Part shown: one piece after another, positions 1 through 7,349 of the stretch
Layout: every line of letters starts with the position of its first letter
How positions within the stretch are numbered: position 1 is the stretch's first letter
Assembly: GCA_034667225.1 (NCBI GenBank)
Contig: JAXDKG010000022.1
Location: 124,001 to 188,000, forward strand
DNA: 64,000 bases
Direction: 5' to 3'
DNA from: DATMER01 sp034667225
GTDB taxonomy: Bacteria > Acidobacteriota > Thermoanaerobaculia > Multivoradales > UBA5704
Notes under the pieces: generated by a model
Seen by the model: only the letters and a program-made list of their open reading frames with translations
The model's database searches: none
What the model was told of the DNA's origin: nothing
Position numbers and translations under genes: made by a program

Positions 1-900
1 TCCATACAGAAGGGCGGCGATGCGCCGGCCGATCTGGGTACGGGTCGCGAAGAGGCCGCCCGCGACGGTCATGCGGCGCTTCCCACGAGCCCGGGCCAGC
101 ATCTCGTAGAGGCGCTCGGCGTAGGAGGCTGCCTCGTCCTCGTTGGAAACCAGGGCGCGGTCGCAGGCCAGCTCCGCGGCCTCCTCCCAGCGCCGTCCGA
201 CCCACCAGGCCACCGGATGGAAAAAGAACACCGTCTGGAAGAGCTGGCGCACGATTCCGGACAGGTGGTCCCTTGCCTTCCAGTGCGTGAGCTCGTGGCC
301 GAGCGCCCAGTCGAGCTGCTCCGCGCTCCCCTCCTCCATCAGCCAGGCCGGGATCAGGATCGCGGGCCTCCAGGAGCCGGCGAGGGCGGGCGACTCCAGG
401 CTGCGGGTGACGAGCACTTCCGGCAGCTCGCCGTGGGCTCCAAGGCGCCGGGCCGTTGCGGTGAGCCGATGCCGGAGCGCGTCCGGAGCGGGCTCGGCGC
501 CGCTCAGCAGCCGGCGCAGCCGGAGGCGGTCTACGGCCGCGACCAGGACGAGCGTCAGCAGGCCGGCAGCCCAGAGCCAACCGGCTGTCGAGGCGAGCGT
601 CCTCGGTTCCCTGGTCTCGGAGGACGTGACAGCCGCGCTACCCCTCTGGTCGACATGGACCTCTTCATCGCGCTCGACATACTGGCCTTCCGTCACCAGA
701 CCTACCGGAAGGTCCAGCCGGATAGCGGGTCCGACGGCGAGCCCGACCAAGGGGCGGACCATCACGAGCAGCCAGACGAGCGCCACCAGCCGCGGCGAGC
801 GGGGCCGCAGCAGACGGAGCGCTCCCCAGACCAGCATCGCGAGGACTGCGAGGTCCATGCTGACGCCGACCAGGCGCTCGGAAAGCAGCGTCCAGGTCAT
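1..900 (-). CDS. M56-family (BlaR1-type) membrane zinc metallopeptidase, partial at window start
   Basis: The reverse strand encodes an open frame that begins with ATG at 900 and runs off the window at base 1, so about 300 residues are visible. Hydrophobic helices appear at roughly residues 10-30, 40-56 and 105-122. They are followed by a cytosolic stretch with the zinc-protease motif HELTHWK (near 285-300) and a downstream GRRWEEAAELACD segment typical of M56 peptidases. In BlaR1/MecR1 systems this protease responds to a signal and cleaves the paired BlaI repressor. The start overlaps the blaI stop by four bases (ATGA), so the two are translationally coupled. Whether a C-terminal penicillin sensor domain follows cannot be seen, so beta-lactam sensing is not established. 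Confidence 0.88.
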   Translation of the reverse strand, partial: MTWTLLSERLVGVSMDLAVLAMLVWGALRLLRPRSPRLVALVWLLVMVRPLVGLAVGPAIRLDLPVGLVTEGQYVERDEEVHVDQRGSAAVTSSETREPRTLASTAGWLWAAGLLTLVLVAAVDRLRLRRLLSGAEPAPDALRHRLTATARRLGAHGELPEVLVTRSLESPALAGSWRPAILIPAWLMEEGSAEQLDWALGHELTHWKARDHLSGIVRQLFQTVFFFHPVAWWVGRRWEEAAELACDRALVSNEDEAASYAERLYEMLARARGKRRMTVAGGLFATRTQIGRRIAALLYG

Positions 901-1307
901 GACTGCCCTCCCTTCCGCTTGTGCTCGTCGATCATGCGTCCGATCTCCTCCAGGTCGGTATCGTTCATGTCGCTCTCCCGCAGGAGGTAGGCGACCGCGT
1001 GCCGCGGCGAGCCGCCGAACAGGCTGGATACGAGCTTGCGCAGCGAACGTCCCGCGACCGCCTCGCGGCCGACGCGGGGGCGGTAGCGCAGCCCGCGCTC
1101 GATTGTCGGCACCCTCTCCAGGTAACCCTTCTTCTCGATGCTGGCCAGCACGGTGCGGACCGTGGTCGCGGCCAGGGGCCGCCGCGCCTGGAAGCTCTCG
1201 ACGATCTCCGCCGAGCTGCTCTCGCCCAGCTCCCAGACCACGTCCATCACCGCCACCTCCAGGTCGGAAAGCTCCTTGAGCTCCGTGGGCTTCTTTTTCT
1301 TGGCCAT
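897..1307 (-). CDS. BlaI/MecI/CopY-family transcriptional repressor
   Basis: This 136-residue protein has the usual BlaI length. An N-terminal winged helix spans residues 12-80, with recognisable LSDLEVAVMDVVWELG and AATTVRTVLASIEKKGYL segments. A C-terminal dimerisation part follows (residues 85-130, RKLVSSLFGGSP). BlaI-type repressors bind palindromic operators as dimers and are removed by the cognate M56 protease, which is the next gene downstream and overlaps by ATGA. A palindrome directly upstream of the start codon is a good candidate operator, so autoregulation of the pair is likely. The regulated target is not visible; in this kind of genome such pairs often control genes unrelated to antibiotic resistance. 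Confidence 0.92.
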   Translation of the reverse strand: MAKKKKPTELKELSDLEVAVMDVVWELGESSSAEIVESFQARRPLAATTVRTVLASIEKKGYLERVPTIERGLRYRPRVGREAVAGRSLRKLVSSLFGGSPRHAVAYLLRESDMNDTDLEEIGRMIDEHKRKGGQS

Positions 1308-1313
1308 GGATGA

Positions 1314-1327
1314 ACTATAAACATAGT
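1314..1327. promoter_or_regulatory. Candidate BlaI operator (inverted repeat)
   Basis: ACTATAAACATAGT is a 5-bp perfect inverted repeat (ACTAT/ATAGT) around a 4-bp spacer. It starts 7 bp upstream of the blaI ATG in an AT-rich pocket of a GC-rich region. Known BlaI/MecI operators are similar AT-rich dyads over the promoter, so this is probably the autoregulatory site. The assignment is inferred from position and symmetry only. Confidence 0.5.
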
Positions 1328-1439
1328 CTACGACGATGTCAATGGTTCCTGGGACATGCCAACAGGTAATATGCTATGTTTTCGCACGCCGTTTTTATCA
1401 ACTGGAGCCGTATTAGCATGTCAGGAGACATGGTGATGT

Positions 1440-1751
1440 TTGACCTTGCGCCAGCGAGCTGCTACCGTATTTGGTGTCACCGTGTCTGAGAGCAAAAGAC
1501 GTCTTCTGACATGGTTGAGGGAGCGGAAACGCTCCTGCACTCTCGAGGATGCCGAGGCCGCTCTCCGCGCCTGGGGCTTCAAGCTCGGCCGCACCCAGGG
1601 ACATACACGGGTGTGGGCATTCAGGAGTGTCGTCATGGTCATGCACCGGCCTCACGGCAAGCACATGGACCCCGGAGCTGTTTCGATGGTCATCCGATGC
1701 ATCGAGAGGGCGGAGGTCCTTCAGGAAGAGGAAGCTGAAGATGCCCAATAA
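1440..1751 (+). CDS. HicA-like mRNA interferase toxin
   Basis: This small basic protein has the HicA layout: an N-terminal helix (KRRLLTWLRERKRS), a GFKLGRTQGHTRVW segment whose His matches the catalytic His of HicA (usually in a GSH context), and a C-terminal PHGKHMDPGAVSMVIRCIE helix. HicA toxins are dsRBD-fold ribonucleases that cleave mRNA when not bound by HicB. The listed start is TTG at 1440, preceded by AGGAG at 1423. An in-frame GTG at 1482 would give an 89-residue protein closer to the family length, so the true start is uncertain. The 3' end overlaps the hicB start by 11 bases, the normal toxin-first order of hicAB. Confidence 0.75.
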   Translation: MTLRQRAATVFGVTVSESKRRLLTWLRERKRSCTLEDAEAALRAWGFKLGRTQGHTRVWAFRSVVMVMHRPHGKHMDPGAVSMVIRCIERAEVLQEEEAEDAQ

Positions 1752-2205
1752 GGATCTCGGGTACTACCTTTCGCTGAGCTACCCCATCGAGCTGCGCCAG
1801 AACCCCGAGCACGGAGGTTTCTTCGTGTTTCACCCCGACCTGGATGGGTGCATGGCGGAGGGAGGGAACGCGGAAGAGGCCATTGCCAACCTCGCAGTTT
1901 CGCGGGAGCTCTGGCTGGAAGCGCGGCTTGCCAGCGGAGCCCCGGTACCCGAGCCGATGGACGACGAGCCGAGCGGCCGGATCTCCTTGCGGATGGCTCC
2001 TTCCCTTCATGCCAGCCTTGCCCGGATTGCGAACCGGCGCGGGCTCAGCCTCAATCTCCTGATCAACACGATTCTCTCGGAGCACGTCGGCGGCGTCACC
2101 TATCAGGCAGAAATGGGAGAGATCCTGGAAGAGATGCGTTCAACGCTGGAAGAGCTCCGGGCTCAAGCGCTCCCCTCCCCTGCCCCGCGCCGGCACGCTC
2201 GCTGA
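1741..2205 (+). CDS. HicB-family antitoxin with C-terminal RHH-type domain
   Basis: ATG at 1741 follows a purine-rich Shine-Dalgarno region (AGGAAGAGGAAG) and gives 154 residues. Residues 5-55 form the HicB N-terminal fold (YYLSLSYPIEL, GGFFVFHPDLDGCMAEG, EEAIANL). Residues 75-110 (ISLRMAPSLHASLARIANRR) resemble the ribbon-helix-helix part found in longer HicB proteins that bind their own promoter. The C-terminus is a charged helix. The gene overlaps hicA by 11 bp, so the pair is co-transcribed. The expected role is to neutralise the toxin and repress the operon. Confidence 0.85.
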   Translation: MPNKDLGYYLSLSYPIELRQNPEHGGFFVFHPDLDGCMAEGGNAEEAIANLAVSRELWLEARLASGAPVPEPMDDEPSGRISLRMAPSLHASLARIANRRGLSLNLLINTILSEHVGGVTYQAEMGEILEEMRSTLEELRAQALPSPAPRRHAR

Positions 2206-2329
2206 GATCAGCCTGCTCAGGTGAGGGAAAACCCGTTCCACGTTCGTCTCTATAGACAGCAAGCGCCTCTGCCCCGGGGCGGCTGGACCGACGACGGACT
2301 CCCGCCCCCTTTTTATCCCCTCTCCAGGT

Positions 2330-3655
2330 TCATCCAGACGCCGTTCTTCGAGCGGATCGCGATACGGGCCACCGGCTGACCGAACGCCCCGGCGCCAGTC
2401 GCGGGCGCCACTGCTGTGCCGTCATGGCGAGGACCAGCAGCATCTCCAGGTTGGCGAAGTGGCGGCCGATGCACATGCGCGGCCCCGTGCCGAACGGGAA
2501 GTAGGCGTTGCGCGGCCTTCCCTCGGAGCGCTCTGGCAGGAAGCGGTCGGGATCGAAGCGCTCCGGATCTTCCCAGAGGCGCGGATGGTGGTGCGTCGAG
2601 TAGTGGGAGAGGATCAGCACCGAGCCGCCGGGCACGTGATGGCCGCCGATGACGTCGTCCTGGTAGGAAGCGCGCGGCGAGAACCAGAACGAGGGATAGA
2701 ACCGCAGCACCTCCTGAATCACGCGGCTCGTGTACTCCAGCTTGCCGAGATCCTCGAAGACCGGCTCCCTTCCTTCGAGCACGCTCGCCACCTCTTCGCG
2801 GACGCGGCGGTCCACGTCCGGATGTCTGGAGAGGAAGTACCAGGTCCAGGTGAGGGCGTCGGCCGTGGCCTCGTAACCACCGAAGAGGGTGGTGATGACC
2901 TCGTCGCGGAGCTGGGTGTCGCCCATGCCCTCGCCGCTCTCCTCGTCCTGGGCGTCGAGCAACAGGGTGAGCAGGTCGTCCGGCCGTTCTCCGCTCCTCC
3001 GCCGCTCCTCGATGATGCCGTGGACCAGGCGCTCCAGCGCGAGCACGGCCTCATCGCAGGCCTTCCGGCCCGGCAGCGGGACCCACTCGGGCAGGAAGAA
3101 GGTGTTCATGCGCAGCGACATGTGCTTGAGCGCCGTGTCGAAGGAGCGGGCGAATTCGGCGAGCTGCGCGTCCGTGACGCTCAGGCTGAACATCGTCTTC
3201 GCAACGATCTCCAGGGTGAACGTCATCATCTCGTGGTTGATCTCCAAAAGCCCGCCCTCTTCCCAGCGCTCCAGCTTCCTGCGGATCACGCCGGTCATGA
3301 GGGGGATCAGCGACTCGATGCGTTTGTGCTGGAAGGCGGGCTGCATGAGCCGGCGCTGGTGGCGCCACGGCGCCCCCTCGTTGAGCACCAGGCCATTGCC
3401 GAAGAGGAAGCGCGCGCGGTTGAAGATCTTCCCCTTCCAGTAGTTCTCCTGATTGTCCACGAGCACGTGCTGGAGGTGCTCCGGCAAGGTGACGAGGTAG
3501 GCGGACGCGAAGCCCAGGTCCAGGCGGACGAGGTCGTCGTGCTCCCGCATGGCCGCGGTGCAGAAGGCGATGGGATCGCGGGCCAGCCGGGGCACCACCC
3601 CGACGCCGGGGTAGCCCCGGGGACCGGGGACAGGCGTGTGTCGATTCATGGTCAT
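2330..3655 (-). CDS. Cytochrome P450 (C-terminus apparently frameshifted)
   Basis: About 440 residues carry all P450 landmarks: PGPRGYPGVG proline-rich start, WRHQRRLMQPAF (helix C), the I-helix oxygen-activation motif GGYEATADAL, the ExxR of helix K (EVLRF), and the haem loop FPFGTGPRMCIGRHF with the cysteine ligand. The type resembles single-component class I or CYP102-like haem domains; no reductase domain is attached and no redox partner is nearby. The last 15 or so residues in this frame (SRWPVSRSARRTASG) do not look like a P450. The neighbouring frame reads VARIAIRSKNGVWMNLERG and stops at 2313, which is the normal P450 C-terminus. The break is at the GGGG run near 2389. Start chosen at MTMNRH; an ATG at 3670 is also possible. 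Confidence 0.9.
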   Translation of the reverse strand: MTMNRHTPVPGPRGYPGVGVVPRLARDPIAFCTAAMREHDDLVRLDLGFASAYLVTLPEHLQHVLVDNQENYWKGKIFNRARFLFGNGLVLNEGAPWRHQRRLMQPAFQHKRIESLIPLMTGVIRRKLERWEEGGLLEINHEMMTFTLEIVAKTMFSLSVTDAQLAEFARSFDTALKHMSLRMNTFFLPEWVPLPGRKACDEAVLALERLVHGIIEERRRSGERPDDLLTLLLDAQDEESGEGMGDTQLRDEVITTLFGGYEATADALTWTWYFLSRHPDVDRRVREEVASVLEGREPVFEDLGKLEYTSRVIQEVLRFYPSFWFSPRASYQDDVIGGHHVPGGSVLILSHYSTHHHPRLWEDPERFDPDRFLPERSEGRPRNAYFPFGTGPRMCIGRHFANLEMLLVLAMTAQQWRPRLAPGRSVSRWPVSRSARRTASG

Positions 3656-3689
3656 GATACGGAGAAGCACACGGAGAGGTTCAGAAAAG

Positions 3690-3926
3690 AGAATTTTCGT
3701 ACGAAAAAACTAAATTCTCGTACGAAAAGTCTCTCTCGAGGGGCCTGAGAAGCAAATTCTCGTACGAGAAAAGTAAATCTTCGTACGAGAATTCACTTTC
3801 TTCGTACGAGAAAAGTAAATTTTCGCACAACGAAAGCCGTCCGCTGTACGAAAAAACAGTTTTCTCGTACGAAGAAAGTCTCTTCAAGCCCGTGGAAAGT
3901 CTCTTCAAGCCCGTGAAAAGTAAATT
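3690..3926. repeat. Array of about eleven 21-nt units with palindromic CGTACG core
   Basis: Exact CGTACG occurs at 3698, 3719, 3761, 3782, 3803 and 3866, and degenerate copies occur at 3824 (CGCACA) and 3845 (TGTACG). All fall on one 21-nt grid. The flanking AAAGT motif continues the grid to 3917. The best unit (3758-3771) is the perfect palindrome TTCTCGTACGAGAA. The array fills the divergent intergenic region between the P450 gene and the kinase gene. It is far more AT-rich than its surroundings. A period of 21 nt places every core on the same face of the helix (two turns). Function is unknown; candidates are cooperative protein-binding sites or a locally amplified repeat. Confidence 0.85.
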
Positions 3927-3953
3927 CGGATCGGGATTTTCTCCGGGCGTACA

Positions 3954-6900
3954 ATGAAGATCTCCATGACACTCGGACATGAGCCTTCGGTTGGACTCTC
4001 CAGGCCCAGCATGGAGCCGGGCGAGCTCCTGGCCGGCCGTTACCGGATCGCCGGCTTCCTCGGCCAGGGCACCATGGGCGAGGTCTACGAGGCCGAGGAC
4101 CTGGAATTGGGCGAGCGCGTGGCCGTCAAGGCGCTGCGGCCGGACATCGCCCGCGACGAGCGGCTCCTCCTCCGCTTCAAGAAGGAGATCCTCCTCGCCC
4201 ATCGGGTCACCCACCCGAACGTCTGCCGCACCTTCGATCTCGTCTACCACGAGGTTCCCTCGTCGGAGGGAGGACGGCGGGTTTTCCTCACCATGGAGCT
4301 GTTGCGGGGCGAGACTCTGGCGGAGCGCCTGGCGCGGACGGGCCGCATGTCGACCGGGGAGGCCCTGCCGATCGTCCGCCACATCGCCGCGGCGCTCGAC
4401 GCGGCTCATACGGCGGGGATCGTCCACCGCGACCTGAAGACGGCCAACGTCTTCCTCGTATCGTCTCCGGCCGGCGACCGCGCCGTGGTCACCGACTTCG
4501 GCCTGGCCTGGAGCGACGACCCTTCCGCAAGCCCCAGCCTCACCCATGCCGGCGAGCTGCTGGGCTCGCCCGCCTACATGGCCCCCGAGCAGGTGCGCGG
4601 GGACGCCAGCTCGTCCAGCACGGATGTCTACGCCCTGGGCGTCGTCCTCTATGAAATGGTCACCGGCGAGCTCCCCTTCCTCGGCGAGAGCGCCTTCTCC
4701 ACCGCCCTCAAGCGCCTGCAGGAGGCTCCCCCATCGCCGCGCCGCCTGGTTCCCGATCTGGATCCGGTCTGGGAGCGAGTGATTTTGCGCTGCCTGGAGC
4801 GCAAGCCGGAGGATCGCTATTCACGTGGCGGAGACGTGGCCGGAGCGCTGGAGCCCGGGCAAGAGGTTCCCGTCCGCCGCGGACCGTTGCGATGGATCGC
4901 TGCGGGAGCCCTCGCCCTCCTGGCCGTGATCGCCGGCCTCGCTCTTCTCGCGAGCCGGGACAAGCCGCCCGTCGCGCTGGTCACCCGGCCGGCCGTGGCC
5001 GTGCTCGGTTTCGACAACCTGTCACGGGACCGCCGGGTGGATTACGTCGGCACCGCCCTCTTCCAGATGCTGCCGACCGAGCTCGGCGCGGCCGAGTCGC
5101 TGCGGCTGGTGCCGGTCGAGGACATCGACCGCGCGCGGCAGGACCTGGGCCTCAAGGGATCGGCCAGCTTGTCCGGAAAGACCCTGGAACGCCTGCGGGC
5201 GCGCCTGGGAGCGGACTTCGTGGTCACCGGCTCCTACCTGGTGACCGCCGGGGGAAGCGCGCGGTACGACGTGGCCGTCCAGGACACCCGCAGCGGCGAG
5301 ACCGTGGCCAGCTTCAGCGAGTCGGGGACCGAGGAGGGCGTGCTCACGGCGCTGGAAGCGCTGGGCGCGCGCCTGCGCTCCCGCCTCGGGGCCGGCGAGC
5401 TGCCCCGGCCCGCGGTCCGCGCCGTGCGCGCCTCCCTTCCCGAGACGATGGAGACGGCCCGCCTCTACTCCGAGGGCCTCGCCAGCCTCCGCCTCTTCGA
5501 GGCCCCGCGCGCCCGCGACCTCTTGCTGCAGGCCGCGGCGGCCGAGCCGGACAACCCGCTGATCCACTCCGCTCTCGCCGAGGCCTGGTCCGCGCTCGGC
5601 CACGACGGAAAGGCGCGGCTCGCGGCGCGGCGAGCTTTCGAGCTATCGGGGAGCCTGCGGCCCGAAGAGCGCCAGGCTATCGAGGCGAGCTACCGCGAGA
5701 CGTCGCACGAGTGGGAGACGGCCATCCGCATCTACCGCGGCCTCGCGGAGTCCTTCCCGGACAACCTGGACTACGGCCTGCGTCTGGCCACGGCCCAGAC
5801 CGCCGCCGGCCGCAGCGCCGACGCCGCCGCGACCCTGGCCCGCCTGCGGCAGCTCCCTCCGCTCCTCGCGCAGGACCCGCGCATCGATCTGGCAGAGGCC
5901 GTGGCCGCGGGGCTGCGCTCCGAGTACGCCCTGCAGCGGGATGCGGCCCGCCGGGCAGCGCGCCGGGGTGCCGAGCTCCAGGCACGGTTGCTCGTGGCCG
6001 AGGCGCGCCTGGAAGAGGGCCGTGCCCTGCACAAGCTCGGCGAGCCCTCCGGCGCCGAGGAGGCGTTCAACCAGGCCCAGGGGCTCTTCGAAGCTGCCGG
6101 AGACCGGCGCGGAGTGGCCAAGGCGCTTCGCGCACGGGGGGAGCTGAAGGCGGTCCAGGCCGAGATCGAGGGGGCCCGGACGCTCTACGACGAGGCGCTC
6201 GCCCTTCAACGCGAGATCGGGGACGAGAGGGGCGCGGCCGAAACCGTGCGTCTGCTCGGCAACCTCTACTACGACGTGCGGGACGATGATCGCGCCGCGG
6301 CGTTCTTCGAGGAGGCGCTCGCGGCCATGACCCGGCTCCGCAACCGCCGCGGCACCGCGGACGTGCTGCACTCCCGGGCGCGCCTCGTCACTCGGCAGGG
6401 GGACCTGGCCGGGGCGCGCGGGCTCTACGAGCGCGCCCTGGTCCTCCAGCGCGAGACCCTCTACCGGCAGAGCGAAGCCAAGAGCCTGCAGGGGCTCGCA
6501 CTCCTCGATTCCATGGAGGGGCATCTCCCCTCGGCGCGGCGCCACTACGAGCGGGCGCTGGCGCTCCAGCGCGGCAGCGGCGACCGCAACGGCGCCGCCA
6601 CGGTGCTGCACAACATGGCGCCGCTCCTCTTCCAGCTCGGAGACTTCGCCGCGGCCAGGAAGGCGCGCCAGGAGGCGCTCGCCACCTCCCGCGCGATCGG
6701 CGACCGTGTCGGAGTCGCGCGCGGCCTGCGGGGTCTGGCCGATCTCGACCGCCAGGAGGGCGACCTGGCCGCCGCGCGGAAGCTCTACGATCAGGCGCTC
6801 GCGGCCTACCGCGAGATCGGCAGCCGCGAGCAGGAGGCCGCGGTGCAGGATGAAATCGCGATCACACTCCTGCTCCAGGGCCATCCCCGGGAGGCGCTCG

Positions 6901-7349
6901 CCATGCTGGAGGGGCCGCTGGCGTTCTGCCGTGAGATGAAGGCCCGCCGCGAAGAGGCAAACGTGCTGGCCGACCGCGGACGCGCGCTTCACGCGCTCGG
7001 CAACCTGGACGGCGCCCGGCGCGATCTGGAAGAGTCACTCGCCGTCGGCCGCGAAGCCGGGGACCTGAAGACCACCGCCGAGGCGCTGGTCGGTCTGGGG
7101 CTGGTGCGCGGCGATCAAGGGGATCTTGTAGAGGCCCGCCGGCTTCTCGACGAGGCGCTCGCCCTCTACCGCTCGCGGGGCGATCCCAGCGGCGAGGCCT
7201 CGGCCCTGTCCGGGCTGGGAAAGGTCCTCGCGCTGCAGGGCCACCGAGAGACCGCCCGCAGTCATCACGAGCAGGCCCTGGCCATCCGGCGGCGCCTGGG
7301 CGAGAGACTGGGCGTCGAGGAGAGCGCGAAGGCGCTGGCTAGCCTTTGA
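3954..7349 (+). CDS. Membrane Ser/Thr protein kinase with FlgO-like and TPR sensor region
   Basis: The 1131-residue protein begins with a bacterial Hanks-type kinase domain (residues 25-300). It has the glycine loop GQGTMGEVY, catalytic Lys59 in VAVKAL, HRDLK with Asp160, DFG Asp181 and the activation segment GSPAYMAPEQ. One transmembrane helix lies at about 313-333. It is followed by a FlgO/CsgG-like domain (PAVAVLGFDNLSRD) and then more than ten tandem TPR units up to the C-terminus (recurring ALALQREIGDRRGAA-type helices). This is the common acidobacterial and myxobacterial receptor-kinase design, with the TPR region outside the membrane. Its 3' end overlaps the convergent sigma-54 activator gene by 11 bp. 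The region upstream is the 21-nt array. Confidence 0.93.
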   Translation: MKISMTLGHEPSVGLSRPSMEPGELLAGRYRIAGFLGQGTMGEVYEAEDLELGERVAVKALRPDIARDERLLLRFKKEILLAHRVTHPNVCRTFDLVYHEVPSSEGGRRVFLTMELLRGETLAERLARTGRMSTGEALPIVRHIAAALDAAHTAGIVHRDLKTANVFLVSSPAGDRAVVTDFGLAWSDDPSASPSLTHAGELLGSPAYMAPEQVRGDASSSSTDVYALGVVLYEMVTGELPFLGESAFSTALKRLQEAPPSPRRLVPDLDPVWERVILRCLERKPEDRYSRGGDVAGALEPGQEVPVRRGPLRWIAAGALALLAVIAGLALLASRDKPPVALVTRPAVAVLGFDNLSRDRRVDYVGTALFQMLPTELGAAESLRLVPVEDIDRARQDLGLKGSASLSGKTLERLRARLGADFVVTGSYLVTAGGSARYDVAVQDTRSGETVASFSESGTEEGVLTALEALGARLRSRLGAGELPRPAVRAVRASLPETMETARLYSEGLASLRLFEAPRARDLLLQAAAAEPDNPLIHSALAEAWSALGHDGKARLAARRAFELSGSLRPEERQAIEASYRETSHEWETAIRIYRGLAESFPDNLDYGLRLATAQTAAGRSADAAATLARLRQLPPLLAQDPRIDLAEAVAAGLRSEYALQRDAARRAARRGAELQARLLVAEARLEEGRALHKLGEPSGAEEAFNQAQGLFEAAGDRRGVAKALRARGELKAVQAEIEGARTLYDEALALQREIGDERGAAETVRLLGNLYYDVRDDDRAAAFFEEALAAMTRLRNRRGTADVLHSRARLVTRQGDLAGARGLYERALVLQRETLYRQSEAKSLQGLALLDSMEGHLPSARRHYERALALQRGSGDRNGAATVLHNMAPLLFQLGDFAAARKARQEALATSRAIGDRVGVARGLRGLADLDRQEGDLAAARKLYDQALAAYREIGSREQEAAVQDEIAITLLLQGHPREALAMLEGPLAFCREMKARREEANVLADRGRALHALGNLDGARRDLEESLAVGREAGDLKTTAEALVGLGLVRGDQGDLVEARRLLDEALALYRSRGDPSGEASALSGLGKVLALQGHRETARSHHEQALAIRRRLGERLGVEESAKALASL

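Noticed and set aside
3690..3926. CRISPR array
   Set aside because: Units are 21 nt with no unique spacers, the core is palindromic and continuous, and there are no cas genes in the window.
3681..4547. Reverse-strand frame with FSYENLL-type heptads across the first array and into the kinase gene
   Set aside because: It depends on antisense sequence of a well-supported kinase gene and the array's 21-nt period. No start signal is present at the array side.
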